Positions 33,037-41,811 of a stretch of DNA of 41,813 bases are shown here, piece by piece (the stretch's first letter is position 1; each line of letters starts with the position of its first letter). The stretch spans positions 1-41,813 of the forward strand of contig CAYPLR010000012.1 of NCBI GenBank assembly GCA_964411675.1, in the 5' to 3' direction. Both the position numbers and the translations under genes were made by a program. The DNA comes from JAAYBG01 sp964411675 (GTDB lineage: Bacteria > Bacillota_I > Bacilli_A > ML615J-28 > CAG-698). The notes below the pieces were generated by a model. The model made no database searches. It saw only the letters and a list, made by a program, of their open reading frames with translations, and was not told where the DNA came from.

Positions 33037-33067
33037 ACTCAAGTGAGTAAATCTAGGAGGAACAGTT

Positions 33068-33223
33068 ATGCGCGTAACTTTTTTAATGAGATGTACAGTT
33101 TGTAATGAGGAAAACTACTTAACTGAAAAAAATAAGAAGAATACTCCTGACAGAATTGAACAAATGAAGTTTTGTCCTAAATGTAGAAAGCAAACTTTAC
33201 ATAAAGAAAAGACTAAAAAATAA
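33068..33223 (+). CDS. rpmG: 50S ribosomal protein bL33, zinc-binding form
   Basis: 51 residues. Two Cys pairs (RCTVC at 8-12 and FCPKC at 35-39) form the zinc ribbon of the C+ type of bL33. The sequence also has the basic C-terminus (RKQTLHKEKTKK) of the family. It sits in the large subunit near the E site. It carries its own promoter, a TAGGAGG ribosome site and a terminator. In many Bacillota rpmG precedes secE-nusG, but here it stands alone between the amidase gene and rarA. Confidence 0.93.
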   Translation: MRVTFLMRCTVCNEENYLTEKNKKNTPDRIEQMKFCPKCRKQTLHKEKTKK

Positions 33224-33254
33224 AAAGCATCAAACTATTTTGATGCTTTTTTGT
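33223..33254. terminator. Bidirectional terminator between rpmG and rarA
   Basis: AAAAGCATCAAA (33223-33234), loop CTAT, TTTGATGCTTTT (33239-33250), then TTG. It works in both directions for the convergent genes. Confidence 0.88.
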
Positions 33255-33258
33255 TTAC

Positions 33259-34497
33259 TTATTTATTATTTTTCTTCGCTTTTTCAATGGCTTCATAGCG
33301 CTCTTTTAAGGCTTCTTCATAAGGACTTGTTGGTTTAGCCGTCCAATATTTTGCATTCTTAATTTTATCGGGTAAATATTGTTGATCAACCCAAGCCCCT
33401 GGATAATCATGAGGATATTTATAGGTTCCTTGGTTCGGATCAAAAGAAAAAGTATTTTTTAAATGTAATGGTAATGAACCACTACGACCCTCTTCAATAT
33501 CTTTAATGGCTGCGTGAAACGCCAAATAAGTCGAGTTAGACTTCGGTGATAATGCCATTTCAACAACTATCGATGATAATGGCAGAACTGCTTCTGGCAT
33601 TCCTAGTTCTAAAGCCGCTTCACAAGCTGCTTTGACACGAGGACCTAAGTTTGGATTTGCTAGGGAAATATCTTCGTAAAAAATACAATAAAGTCTTCTA
33701 ATCAAAGGCAAAAAGTCTTCACTCGTGATTAGTTTTGCCAGATAATGAAGACTGGCATTTACGTCACTTCCACGAATTGATTTATGAAGACCACTTAAGG
33801 TATCATAAAAACTATCTTCATTCTTGTCAATACTAACACTGGCTTTTAATAGAACCTCTTTGATAGCGGTTAAGGTCAGTGTTTTTTCATTATTTAATGT
33901 GAAATACACGCATTCAATCATATTAATCAGACTACGAACATCTCCATTTGACAAACTAATCATATATTTTTTCGCGTCATCCTCAATGGTAATGTCTTTA
34001 TCCAAATAAGAGAAAGTACGATAAAAGATGGTTTCTAGATTCTGTTCACTGAGAGGATTTAATCGTAACACCGTACAACGAGACCGAACGGCGGGATTAA
34101 TAGAATGATAAGGATTAATCGTTGTTAAGCCGATGATTGTGATTGTTCCCTTTTCAACAAACGGTAATAAGTAATCCTGAATATCCTTTTTCATGCGATG
34201 AATTTCATCGATGATGACAATCAACGATGGATTATCTTGCGCTTTATCGATGATTTCCTTCAAGGTAGCTTTATTGTCGATCGAGGCATTGAAGGAATAA
34301 TATTCCCTATTTAATTCATTACAAATAGCAAGAGCGATGGTTGTTTTTCCAATTCCTGGACTTCCATAAAGAATAATCGATGGTAAACTTCGATTTTTCA
34401 ACATCTTGGTAATGACTCCGTTTTTTCCAATTAAATGGTCTTGACCGACAATGTCTTGTAAATGAATCGGTCGTAATTTATAAGCAAGTGGTTCCAT
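33259..34497 (-). CDS. rarA: Replication-associated recombination protein RarA (MgsA)
   Basis: 412 residues of the clamp-loader-like AAA+ family. Walker A is GSPGIGKTTIA, Walker B is VIIDEIH, and there are sensor and arginine-finger regions (TTINPYHSINPAVRSRC). The C-terminal tetramerisation domain has YLAFHAAIKDIEEGRSG and LPLHLKNTFSFDPNQG-type segments. It acts at stalled forks and interacts with SSB. Compared with B. subtilis RarA the length is normal. It points towards rpmG and is transcribed away from the gal operon, with its own promoter. Confidence 0.94.
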   Translation of the reverse strand: MEPLAYKLRPIHLQDIVGQDHLIGKNGVITKMLKNRSLPSIILYGSPGIGKTTIALAICNELNREYYSFNASIDNKATLKEIIDKAQDNPSLIVIIDEIHRMKKDIQDYLLPFVEKGTITIIGLTTINPYHSINPAVRSRCTVLRLNPLSEQNLETIFYRTFSYLDKDITIEDDAKKYMISLSNGDVRSLINMIECVYFTLNNEKTLTLTAIKEVLLKASVSIDKNEDSFYDTLSGLHKSIRGSDVNASLHYLAKLITSEDFLPLIRRLYCIFYEDISLANPNLGPRVKAACEAALELGMPEAVLPLSSIVVEMALSPKSNSTYLAFHAAIKDIEEGRSGSLPLHLKNTFSFDPNQGTYKYPHDYPGAWVDQQYLPDKIKNAKYWTAKPTSPYEEALKERYEAIEKAKKNNK

Positions 34498-34515
34498 ATC
34501 TTCACCTTCTTGAAC

Positions 34516-34544
34516 ATTTTATCATAATTTCTCGATTTAGTCTA
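34516..34544 (-). promoter_or_regulatory. Promoter of rarA
   Basis: On the minus strand: TAGACT (34544-34539), 17-nt spacer, extended -10 TGA-TAAAAT (-10 at 34521-34516). Confidence 0.6.
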
Positions 34545-34554
34545 GGTATAAATC

Positions 34555-34589
34555 CCAAAGATATATCTTTGAATGTGATTTATCTTTGG
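34555..34589. promoter_or_regulatory. Palindrome array between rarA and the gal operon
   Basis: CAAAGATA-TATCTTTG (34556-34571) is a perfect 16-bp palindrome. A third copy of the half-site, TATCTTTGG (34581-34589), also pairs with CCAAAGATA (34555-34563). It ends 3 nt before the gal -35 box. Candidate operator of a dimeric regulator. Confidence 0.6.
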
Positions 34590-34592
34590 ATA

Positions 34593-34621
34593 TTGTCTTT
34601 CTTTGATAAATATTATATAAT
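34593..34621 (+). promoter_or_regulatory. Promoter of the galT-galE-galK operon
   Basis: TTGTCT (34593-34598), 17-nt spacer, TATAAT (34616-34621); AAAGGAG precedes ATG 34646. Confidence 0.75.
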
Positions 34622-34645
34622 AAAATCAATAAAGGAGCATTTTGT

Positions 34646-36172
34646 ATGATTATAAAAGACAGTAATACTTTGATTAACTCGCTTATCCATTATGCTCGTG
34701 AACAATTATATCTATCTTGTGTCGATGAAATTCATCTACGAAATCGTTTGTTAGCGAAATTTCAATTACAAGAGTATGTTCCTAGTGAAGAGAAAAGTAA
34801 TAAACTAGAGGAATTGATTACCAGTATTGAACAAATTGCCGTTCGTGACCAATTAGTAGATGAAGGTGAATTAGAAACCTTTACTACAGCCATCATGGAT
34901 ATGATTTCTCCACTACCAAGTTTTGTTCAGACAACATTTTTTGATCTATTACACCATAAATCTAGTGAAGAAGCCTGTCGCTTTTTATTTAACCTTCAAG
35001 TAGATAATGATTATATTAAATTAAGTAAAATCAAATTAAACTTATTCTGGAAAGCAAATTTTCCTAATAATTACTTAGAAATTACCATCAATCTATCAAA
35101 ACCAGAAAAAGACAATAAAGTAACCGCTAAATTAGCGCATGAAGTATCGATCAAGTATCCAAAATGTATTTTGTGTTACGAAAATTTAGGGTATGCAGGT
35201 CGTTTGGACACTCCGCCACGTCAAAACATTCGTTTAGTCGATTTTAAACTGGGAGATGAAGATTGGTTCATGCAATATTCTCCTTATCAATATTATGAAG
35301 AACATGTGGTTGTTATTCATAAAAAACATGTCAATATGAAAATTGATGAAGGAACTTTTATCAAGTTATGTGATTTTGTGGATTTATTTCCTAATTACTT
35401 CGTAGGTAGCAATGCTTCCTTACCGATTGTTGGGGGTTCTATCTTAAATCACGAGCATTTTCAAGGGGGAAAGCACTCAATGCCAATTTTTGCTTCCGCT
35501 TCTAAGTATGAACTTGTGAAAAAAGGATATGAAGATTGTCGGATTTCTTATTTAAACTGGTATAATTCTTGCTTGAAAATAACAAGCCCAAATCGAGATA
35601 AAATTATTTCATTTGCTAGCGAAATTCTATCTATTTGGAATCATTATCAAGATGAAGAAATTGAAGTGATTCCCCATACAAAAGAACAGCATAATGCAAT
35701 TACTCCGATTCTTCGTAAAGTAAATCAGGAATATCAGTTATACATCATTTTACGGAATAATCGTACTAATAAAGAACATCCTGATGGAATCTTTCATGCT
35801 CATCAACAATTTCATAATATTAAAAAAGAATCCATTGGTTTGATCGAAGCGATGGGGTTGTTTATCTTACCAGGACGCTTAAAAAGGCAATTTACAATGA
35901 TACAAGACATCTTGATGGGGGCAATCTCTCAAGAAGAAGCAATCAAGCTCTATCCAGATATCATCGTTCATCAAGAGATGATTACCTCATTACAAAAGGA
36001 ATATGGAATTCATAATTCCAAACAACGAACAGAATTAATTTTGGAAAACTATATCAATCATACTTGTCGGCAAATCCTAGAGTGTACTGCAATATTTAAG
36101 AATACACCAACAGGGGATGAACATTTCCGTAAGTTCTTACAAGCAGTCGATTTAGAAATCATAGGAGGATAA
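34646..36172 (+). CDS. galT: Galactose-1-phosphate uridylyltransferase (Bacillota type)
   Basis: 508 residues, the long GalT type of Gram-positive bacteria (about 490-500), not the 340-residue E. coli type. It exchanges galactose 1-phosphate with UDP-glucose. Family segments include HYAREQLYLS near the N-terminus, CILCYENLGYAGRLDTPPRQ, the substrate region GGSILNHEHFQGGKHSMPIF with the HxHxxGG-like site, and NRTNKEHPDGIFHAHQQFH. First gene of the Leloir unit; galE begins 1 nt after its stop. Confidence 0.93.
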   Translation: MIIKDSNTLINSLIHYAREQLYLSCVDEIHLRNRLLAKFQLQEYVPSEEKSNKLEELITSIEQIAVRDQLVDEGELETFTTAIMDMISPLPSFVQTTFFDLLHHKSSEEACRFLFNLQVDNDYIKLSKIKLNLFWKANFPNNYLEITINLSKPEKDNKVTAKLAHEVSIKYPKCILCYENLGYAGRLDTPPRQNIRLVDFKLGDEDWFMQYSPYQYYEEHVVVIHKKHVNMKIDEGTFIKLCDFVDLFPNYFVGSNASLPIVGGSILNHEHFQGGKHSMPIFASASKYELVKKGYEDCRISYLNWYNSCLKITSPNRDKIISFASEILSIWNHYQDEEIEVIPHTKEQHNAITPILRKVNQEYQLYIILRNNRTNKEHPDGIFHAHQQFHNIKKESIGLIEAMGLFILPGRLKRQFTMIQDILMGAISQEEAIKLYPDIIVHQEMITSLQKEYGIHNSKQRTELILENYINHTCRQILECTAIFKNTPTGDEHFRKFLQAVDLEIIGG

Positions 36173-36173
36173 T

Positions 36174-37190
36174 ATGGCGATACTCGTAACAGGTGGAACA
36201 GGATATATTGGCAGTCATACCGTTGTTGCTTTAATAGAAGCAGGAAAAGAAGTGGTGATTGTTGATAATCTATCCAATAGTAAAATTGAAGTTGTGAAGC
36301 GCATTGAACAAATAACAGGGGTTCTTCCTAAGTTTTACCAAATTGATCTTTTAGAAAAAGAACAAATGAAAAAGATTTTTAAGGCAGAATCGATTGATGC
36401 GGTGATTCATTTTGCTGGCTTAAAAGCAGTCGGAGAATCCGTAACAAAACCACTAAAATACTTTCGAAATAATTTAGATTCAACCTTAACCCTGCTAGAG
36501 TTAATGGAAGAGTATCATGTCAATCATTTTGTGTTTAGTTCTAGTGCTACTGTTTATGGAAAACCGGAGAGTGTTCCAATTTCGGAAGAATTTCCAATCG
36601 GTGAAGTTAGTAATCCCTATGGTAGAACAAAATACTTTATTGAAAAAATGATTCAAGATTATTGCCAGGGAAACCCAGATTTTAATGCTTGCATTTTACG
36701 ATATTTTAATCCATTAGGAGCCCATCGCTCTGGATTGATTGGAGAAGAACCCGATGGAATTCCGAATAATTTGATGCCTTATATTACCCAAGTTGCTATC
36801 GGTAAATTAAGTCATTTGAAGATTTATGGAAATGATTACCATACTCCTGATGGTACAGGGGTTCGTGATTATATCCATGTCTTAGACCTTGCTAAGGGTC
36901 ATGTTTTAGCCTTGAAGAAAATAGAAACCAATCCTGGTTTAGTCATTTATAATTTAGGAACAGGAAAAGGCTATAGCGTTTTTGATATTGTGAAAACATT
37001 CGAGAGCGTAAATCAAGTAAAAATACCTTATACCATGAATCCACGTCGTCTAGGAGACATTGATGAGTGTTATGCCGACACCACAAAAGCCAAAAAAGAA
37101 CTTGGTTTTGTTGATAAGTATACCCTAGAAGATATGTGTCGAGATAGTTGGAACTTTCAAAAAGCTACTTTTAAAAAAATGGATTCTTAG
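36174..37190 (+). CDS. galE: UDP-glucose 4-epimerase
   Basis: 338 residues of the extended short-chain dehydrogenase family. It interconverts UDP-galactose and UDP-glucose with bound NAD. The NAD loop is VTGGTGYIGSHTV, the catalytic region has SSSATVYG and YGRTKYFIE (Tyr-x-x-x-Lys), and the ends GVRDYIHVLDLAKGHVLAL and NLGTGKGYSV are typical. The ribosome site ATAGGAGG lies in the end of galT. Downstream galK begins 1 nt after the stop, so the three are one operon. Confidence 0.96.
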   Translation: MAILVTGGTGYIGSHTVVALIEAGKEVVIVDNLSNSKIEVVKRIEQITGVLPKFYQIDLLEKEQMKKIFKAESIDAVIHFAGLKAVGESVTKPLKYFRNNLDSTLTLLELMEEYHVNHFVFSSSATVYGKPESVPISEEFPIGEVSNPYGRTKYFIEKMIQDYCQGNPDFNACILRYFNPLGAHRSGLIGEEPDGIPNNLMPYITQVAIGKLSHLKIYGNDYHTPDGTGVRDYIHVLDLAKGHVLALKKIETNPGLVIYNLGTGKGYSVFDIVKTFESVNQVKIPYTMNPRRLGDIDECYADTTKAKKELGFVDKYTLEDMCRDSWNFQKATFKKMDS

Positions 37191-37191
37191 T

Positions 37192-38385
37192 ATGATGCAA
37201 AATAGCGAAACAATCTTTCGTTTGGAAAGATTAAAGAAAAAATTCATGATATCGTTTGAAGAATCCGCAGAAGTATTCTTTTCTTCTCCAGGAAGAATCG
37301 AACTCCTAGGAAATCATACCGACCATAACTTAGGAAAAGTTTTGGTTATGACAATTAATTTAGCAATCTTGGCAGCTGTTAAGAAAAATAATAGTCACTT
37401 TATTCGTGCTTCTTTTGATCAAGATGATGAATTTATTGTCGTTGATTTAGAGGACACATTACCCAAAAAAGAAGAATATCATCAGAGCATTGCTTTAATT
37501 CGTGGTGTCATTTCGGGAATGAAAAATAATGGCTATTATGTGGGTGGCTTTGATATTAAAATAGAAAGTGCGATCCCTCAAGGAGCAGGAATTAGTTCTA
37601 GTGCTGCTTTTGAACTTATTTTTTGTGAAGTGATTAATCAATTATTTAATGAAGGGAAAGTATCAAAACTGCAAAAAGCAATCATCGCTCAAAAAGCAGA
37701 AACAGATTTCTTTGGAAAACCTTGTGGATTATTGGACCAAATGGGAATCTCATTTGGAGGAATCAATCATATTGATTTTTATGATCCCCATAATCCAACG
37801 ATTACCAATGTGACAGCACCACTAGGTGAGTATTCCTTGATTCTCATTAACACGCCAGGAAATCATGCTAATTTAACTCCTTATTACAGTGAAATAAAAA
37901 GTGATATGCAAAAGGTAGCAAGCTACTTTAGCCATGATTATTTACGAGAAAGTAGTGAAAATGAATTTTATCGAACCTTACCAGAATTAGTAAAAGTGGT
38001 AGGAGGAAGAGCAATTTTACGAAGTATGCATTTCTTTGAAGAAAATAAACGAGTAGATAAAGCTTTAACTGCATTACAAAATCAAGATATTGAATTGTTT
38101 TTACGTCTTGTGAATGAATCTGGTCAAAGTTCCTATGATTTACTCCAAAATTGCTACTATCCTGAAGATACAGAACAAGGATTACCACTAGCAATCACCA
38201 TAACAAAGAAAATGTTACGTCGTGGAGCTGTTAGAGTTCATGGCGGGGGCTTTGCTGGAACGATTTTAGCAATTGTCCATCAAGATGATATCAATGATTA
38301 CATTAATAAAATGAGTAGCCTTTTTGGGGCATTAAATATTTATCGAGTCATTCCTAATTTAACAGGAACCACCATTCTAAACTAG
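37192..38385 (+). CDS. galK: Galactokinase (GHMP family, divergent signature)
   Basis: 397 residues. GHMP motif 2 is QGAGISSSAAFELIF, motif 3 is VHGGGFAGTILAI, and DQMGISFGG carries the expected catalytic Asp. The N-terminal galactokinase signature is atypical: PGRIELLGNHTDHNLG instead of the common GRVNLIGEHTDYN, so the Asn and Glu positions are changed. This variant occurs in a set of Gram-positive galactokinase-like proteins. The galT-galE context supports a galactokinase role, but another sugar cannot be ruled out. ATG 37192 or 37195, with no clear ribosome site, so coupled to galE. It closes the operon. Confidence 0.85.
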   Translation: MMQNSETIFRLERLKKKFMISFEESAEVFFSSPGRIELLGNHTDHNLGKVLVMTINLAILAAVKKNNSHFIRASFDQDDEFIVVDLEDTLPKKEEYHQSIALIRGVISGMKNNGYYVGGFDIKIESAIPQGAGISSSAAFELIFCEVINQLFNEGKVSKLQKAIIAQKAETDFFGKPCGLLDQMGISFGGINHIDFYDPHNPTITNVTAPLGEYSLILINTPGNHANLTPYYSEIKSDMQKVASYFSHDYLRESSENEFYRTLPELVKVVGGRAILRSMHFFEENKRVDKALTALQNQDIELFLRLVNESGQSSYDLLQNCYYPEDTEQGLPLAITITKKMLRRGAVRVHGGGFAGTILAIVHQDDINDYINKMSSLFGALNIYRVIPNLTGTTILN

Positions 38386-38400
38386 CCAGAAACTGGTTAT

Positions 38401-38430
38401 AAACTAGCTTTAGCTAGTTTATTTTTTTAT
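38401..38430 (+). terminator. Terminator after galK
   Basis: AAACTAGCT (38401-38409) pairs with AGCTAGTTT (38412-38420) and is followed by ATTTTTTT. Confidence 0.85.
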
Positions 38431-38439
38431 CGGAAGTAC

Positions 38440-38468
38440 TTAACAAAGAAAAAATATTATGGTATAAT
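38440..38468 (+). promoter_or_regulatory. Promoter of apt
   Basis: TTAACA (38440-38445), 17-nt spacer, TATAAT (38463-38468) with extended TGG before it. Confidence 0.82.
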
Positions 38469-38495
38469 ATTCATATTCGTGAAAGAGGTGTTATT

Positions 38496-39008
38496 ATGAA
38501 TTATAAAAATTTTATCGCTAATGTTCCTGATTTTCCCATTGAAGGAATCTTATTTCGAGATATTACGCCATTAATGGCTAATGGGGAAGCTTTTAGAAGC
38601 GCTTGTGATGAATTAAAGGATTTTGCGATTGCTCATCAAGCAGAAGTAATCGTTGGACCTGAATCAAGAGGATTTATTTTTGGTTGTCCCATTGCTTATG
38701 ATTTGAAGATTGGTTTCATCCCTGTTCGCAAACCTCATAAACTACCTCGAGAAACCATCAGTGTTTCTTATTCCTTAGAATATGGTACTAACACCTTGTG
38801 TATGCATAAAGATTCTATTCAACCAGGACAAAAAGTGTTAATCATCGATGATTTACTTGCCACTGGTGGAACAGTCAAAGCAACGATTGAACTCATTGAA
38901 AAAATGGGTGGAATTGTTGTTGGATTAGGCTTTTTAATCGAATTAGTTGATTTAAAAGGTAGAGAAGTAATAGGAAATTATCCTGTTAAAGCATTGATTA
39001 AATATTAA
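38496..39008 (+). CDS. apt: Adenine phosphoribosyltransferase
   Basis: 170 residues, the usual Apt length. It salvages adenine to AMP with PRPP. The N-terminus FPIEGILFRDITPLM, GPESRGFIFGCPIAY, RKPHKLPRETISVSY and the PRPP loop VLIIDDLLATGGTVKA are all present. A clear promoter lies upstream. The order apt-relA-dtd matches B. subtilis; recJ, which stands before apt there, is not seen. Confidence 0.96.
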   Translation: MNYKNFIANVPDFPIEGILFRDITPLMANGEAFRSACDELKDFAIAHQAEVIVGPESRGFIFGCPIAYDLKIGFIPVRKPHKLPRETISVSYSLEYGTNTLCMHKDSIQPGQKVLIIDDLLATGGTVKATIELIEKMGGIVVGLGFLIELVDLKGREVIGNYPVKALIKY

Positions 39009-39026
39009 GAATTATATAAAAAATTC

Positions 39027-39067
39027 ATTGTAAAAACAATGTATTGTAAAAACAATGTATTGTTTGT
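39027..39067. repeat. Tandem 16-bp repeat between apt and relA
   Basis: ATTGTAAAAACAATGT occurs twice in a row (39027-39042 and 39043-39058) and a third partial copy (ATTGTTTGT) follows. Each unit is itself a small inverted repeat, ATTGT-AAAA-ACAAT. Confidence 0.8.
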
Positions 39068-39090
39068 AATCTCTAGAAAGGAGGAAGAAT

Positions 39091-41298
39091 ATGAGTAATC
39101 TAGATCGTAAAGCAACGTTTGCTGATGTTATCGCTAAAGCAAGCGAATATTTAAAAAATCCTAAAAACCTCGCCTTGATTCAAGACGCTTACGAAGTAGC
39201 CAACGAAAAACATTTCGGACAATTTCGTAAATCAAAAGATCCTTATATTCAACATCCTATCGAGGTTGCCTATATGCTGGCAGATTTACATGCTAGCCCT
39301 GCGACCATTGCGGCGGGACTATTACATGATATTCTAGAAGACACGGATGTGGACCGCACTGATTTAGAAAATCGTTTCGGTAAAGATGTTGTTAGTATCG
39401 TAGAGGGTGTTACTAAGATCAGTAAATTAAAATATATGACCGTTGAAAAAGCCCTAGCAAGAACGCATCAAAAGATTTTACTGGCGATGGCAAAAGATAT
39501 TCGAGTAATTCTTGTTAAATTGTTGGACCGTGTTCATAATATGCGAACTTTGGAATTTCAACCCGAAGATAAACAGCGAAAAATCGCCCGAGAAACTTTG
39601 GACTTATACGCACCTTTAGCTCATCGATTAGGTATGTATCGAATTAAAGCAGAACTAGAAGATACGGCTTATAAATACTTAGAGCCAGTAGAATATGAAC
39701 ATATTAATTCCCTAATCATTGAACAAAAAATGGTTCGTGAAGAAGATATCCAAAAAATGAAAGATAAAATATCTGAAATTATGGTCGAAAATGATTTCAA
39801 GACATTTGAAATCAGGGGTCGAATCAAAAATATCTTCAGCGTGAATAAAAAAATGCGAGAAAAGAATCTTGATTTTGACCAAATCTATGATTTAATGGCC
39901 TTAAGAATTCTTGTCCCAACCATTGAAGATTGCTATCATGCTTTGGGAATTGTTCATGGAGAATGGAATCCATTGCCTCGTCGTTTCAAGGATTACATTG
40001 CCACTCCAAAGCCCAATTTATATCAATCGCTTCATACAACTGTCGTAGGTTATAGTGGAAAAATTTACGAGATTCAAATTCGTACTTATGAAATGGATAG
40101 TGTTGCTGAGTATGGTATTGCTGCCCATTGGGCATATAAAGAAGAAAACAAAGGATATTCTCCAGAAAAAGAGCAAGAAGAAGTCGCTGAAAAGTTAAAA
40201 TGGTATCGTGATTTGTTAACCTATGCAGAAATAGGCGAATCAGAAGATAATGATCCATTAGAACAAATAAGAGAAGATATCTTTAGTGCTAATGTCTATG
40301 TCTTTACTCCAAAGGGAGATGTTTTAGACTTTCCTACCGGAGCAACGCCTCTTGATTTTGCGTATCGTGTTCATACTGAAGTAGGAAATCATACCATAGG
40401 TGCTATTATCAATGGTCGAATCGTTCCTCTTACTTATAAACTGAAAACAGGAGATGTTGTCGAGATTAAAACCTCAAAAAGTTTTAATGGACCTACAGAA
40501 GCCTGGATGAAGATTGCCAAGACAACTCATGCTCGTCATAAAATTATCTCAATCTTAAACAAACAAAAACGAGAAGCATTAATTGAAAAAGGACGAGATG
40601 ATTTCGATAAAGCAGTAAAAGCAGAAAGTATTGCAGTTCCAAAACTAGAAGATAAACTAGTTGCAAAAGCTTTTGAAAAATATGCAGTTAACAACCTTGA
40701 AGATTTCTTCTTTGAAATAGGAAAAGGTTCCTTATCCGCTCGTGGAGCTGCCAATCGCTTAGCAGGAACAAGCGAAAAAATTGATGATGAAGCCCTATTG
40801 AAATATTATAGTGAAACGGAACAAAAACGAATCAAACATCGTGCTAATAACGACTTTGGTATTATCGTCGATGGTTTGGATAAAGCTCAAATCAAATTGG
40901 GTAATTGTTGTCACCCTGTTTTTGGAGATAATATTGTTGGTTATGTTAGTAAAGGCTATGGTATTGTTGTTCATCGCCTAGAATGCCATAATATTAAAAG
41001 CACTGATAAAGATCGTTATATCGAAGTAATTTGGGACAATGAAAGCGAAAAGAAGAATTTTGACTCGCAAATAACCATCAGTTCTTTTGATCGTCGTAAT
41101 ATAGTTGCGGATATTATTAATATTATTAATAGTATCAATAATATTACGATTACTACAATTTCTTCAGCAAAAAATAAAACGGGTGATTTATTGACTAAGG
41201 TTCGTTTGAGTGTTAATAATCTCGATACCTTAAATAATACGATAACAAACTTACAAAAAATATCCGATATTTATACGATTGAAAGGACCATTAAATAA
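39091..41298 (+). CDS. relA: Bifunctional (p)ppGpp synthetase/hydrolase Rel
   Basis: 735 residues. The HD hydrolase domain is intact (His55, LLHDILED with His79-Asp80 and Glu83-Asp84), so it should both make and degrade the alarmone. The synthetase domain spans about residues 235-345 (GRIKNIFSVNKKM, YIATPKPNLYQSLHTTVVG). A TGS domain starts near residue 402 (VYVFTPKGDVLDFPTGATPLDFA). A zinc-finger-type segment (GNCCHPVFGDNIVGY, then HRLECHN) and a C-terminal ACT domain complete a long Rel/SpoT homologue. AAAGGAGG precedes the ATG. A tandem repeat lies 24-64 nt upstream. Confidence 0.97.
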   Translation: MSNLDRKATFADVIAKASEYLKNPKNLALIQDAYEVANEKHFGQFRKSKDPYIQHPIEVAYMLADLHASPATIAAGLLHDILEDTDVDRTDLENRFGKDVVSIVEGVTKISKLKYMTVEKALARTHQKILLAMAKDIRVILVKLLDRVHNMRTLEFQPEDKQRKIARETLDLYAPLAHRLGMYRIKAELEDTAYKYLEPVEYEHINSLIIEQKMVREEDIQKMKDKISEIMVENDFKTFEIRGRIKNIFSVNKKMREKNLDFDQIYDLMALRILVPTIEDCYHALGIVHGEWNPLPRRFKDYIATPKPNLYQSLHTTVVGYSGKIYEIQIRTYEMDSVAEYGIAAHWAYKEENKGYSPEKEQEEVAEKLKWYRDLLTYAEIGESEDNDPLEQIREDIFSANVYVFTPKGDVLDFPTGATPLDFAYRVHTEVGNHTIGAIINGRIVPLTYKLKTGDVVEIKTSKSFNGPTEAWMKIAKTTHARHKIISILNKQKREALIEKGRDDFDKAVKAESIAVPKLEDKLVAKAFEKYAVNNLEDFFFEIGKGSLSARGAANRLAGTSEKIDDEALLKYYSETEQKRIKHRANNDFGIIVDGLDKAQIKLGNCCHPVFGDNIVGYVSKGYGIVVHRLECHNIKSTDKDRYIEVIWDNESEKKNFDSQITISSFDRRNIVADIINIINSINNITITTISSAKNKTGDLLTKVRLSVNNLDTLNNTITNLQKISDIYTIERTIK

Positions 41299-41735
41299 TG
41301 AAAATTATCTTGCAGCGAGTAAAAAAAGCAAAATGTACCGTTGAAGGGAAGATAACAGGAGCCATTGAACAAGGATATCTGTTATTAGTTGGCTATACTC
41401 AAGGGGATGATATCCAAAAGAATCAAAAAGCGGCTAAGAAAATTGCTAATTTACGAATCTTTGAAGATGAGAATGAAAAAATGAATCTTGATATCAAGAA
41501 AGTATCAGGTAAGATTCTAGCTATTTCGCAATTTACCTTATATGCCAATACCAATGAGGGGAATCGACCTTCCTTTATTGAAGCCCTAAATCCAGTACCC
41601 GCGAAGGAATTATATTTAGCCTTTTGTAAAGAGTTAAGAACTTACGATTTAGAAGTTTATGAAGGTATTTTTGGAGCTCACATGGATATTGAACTAATCA
41701 ATGATGGACCTGTCACGATTCAATTTGAATTTTAA
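41298..41735 (+). CDS. dtd: D-aminoacyl-tRNA deacylase
   Basis: 145 residues, normal Dtd length. It removes D-amino acids (and glycine) wrongly charged to tRNA. Starts MKIILQRVKKAKCTVEG; the conserved active-site segments SQFTLYAN and NDGPVTIQFEF, with the Gly-Pro cis motif near the C-terminus, are present. Its ATG shares one base with the relA stop codon (TAATG), so translation is coupled. Last gene of the apt-relA-dtd group, followed by a terminator. Confidence 0.96.
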   Translation: MKIILQRVKKAKCTVEGKITGAIEQGYLLLVGYTQGDDIQKNQKAAKKIANLRIFEDENEKMNLDIKKVSGKILAISQFTLYANTNEGNRPSFIEALNPVPAKELYLAFCKELRTYDLEVYEGIFGAHMDIELINDGPVTIQFEF

Positions 41736-41742
41736 AAAAACG

Positions 41743-41785
41743 AATGAGTTTACCCTTGAACAAGGGGAAGCTCATTTTTTTATTT
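41743..41785 (+). terminator. Terminator after dtd
   Basis: AATGAG (41743-41748) pairs with CTCATT (41771-41776), with an inner stem CCCTT-GAAC-AAGGG (41753-41766), followed by a T run. Confidence 0.87.
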
Positions 41786-41802
41786 TAAAACCAGCTTTTT
41801 TA

Positions 41803-41811
41803 TGCTATAAT
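41803..41811 (+). promoter_or_regulatory. Extended -10 of a gene beyond the right edge
   Basis: TGC-TATAAT (41803-41811) right after the dtd terminator. The gene it serves lies outside the window. Confidence 0.55.

Noticed and set aside
39027..39067. CRISPR-like array
   Set aside because: Only two adjacent 16-bp copies with no spacers and no cas genes.
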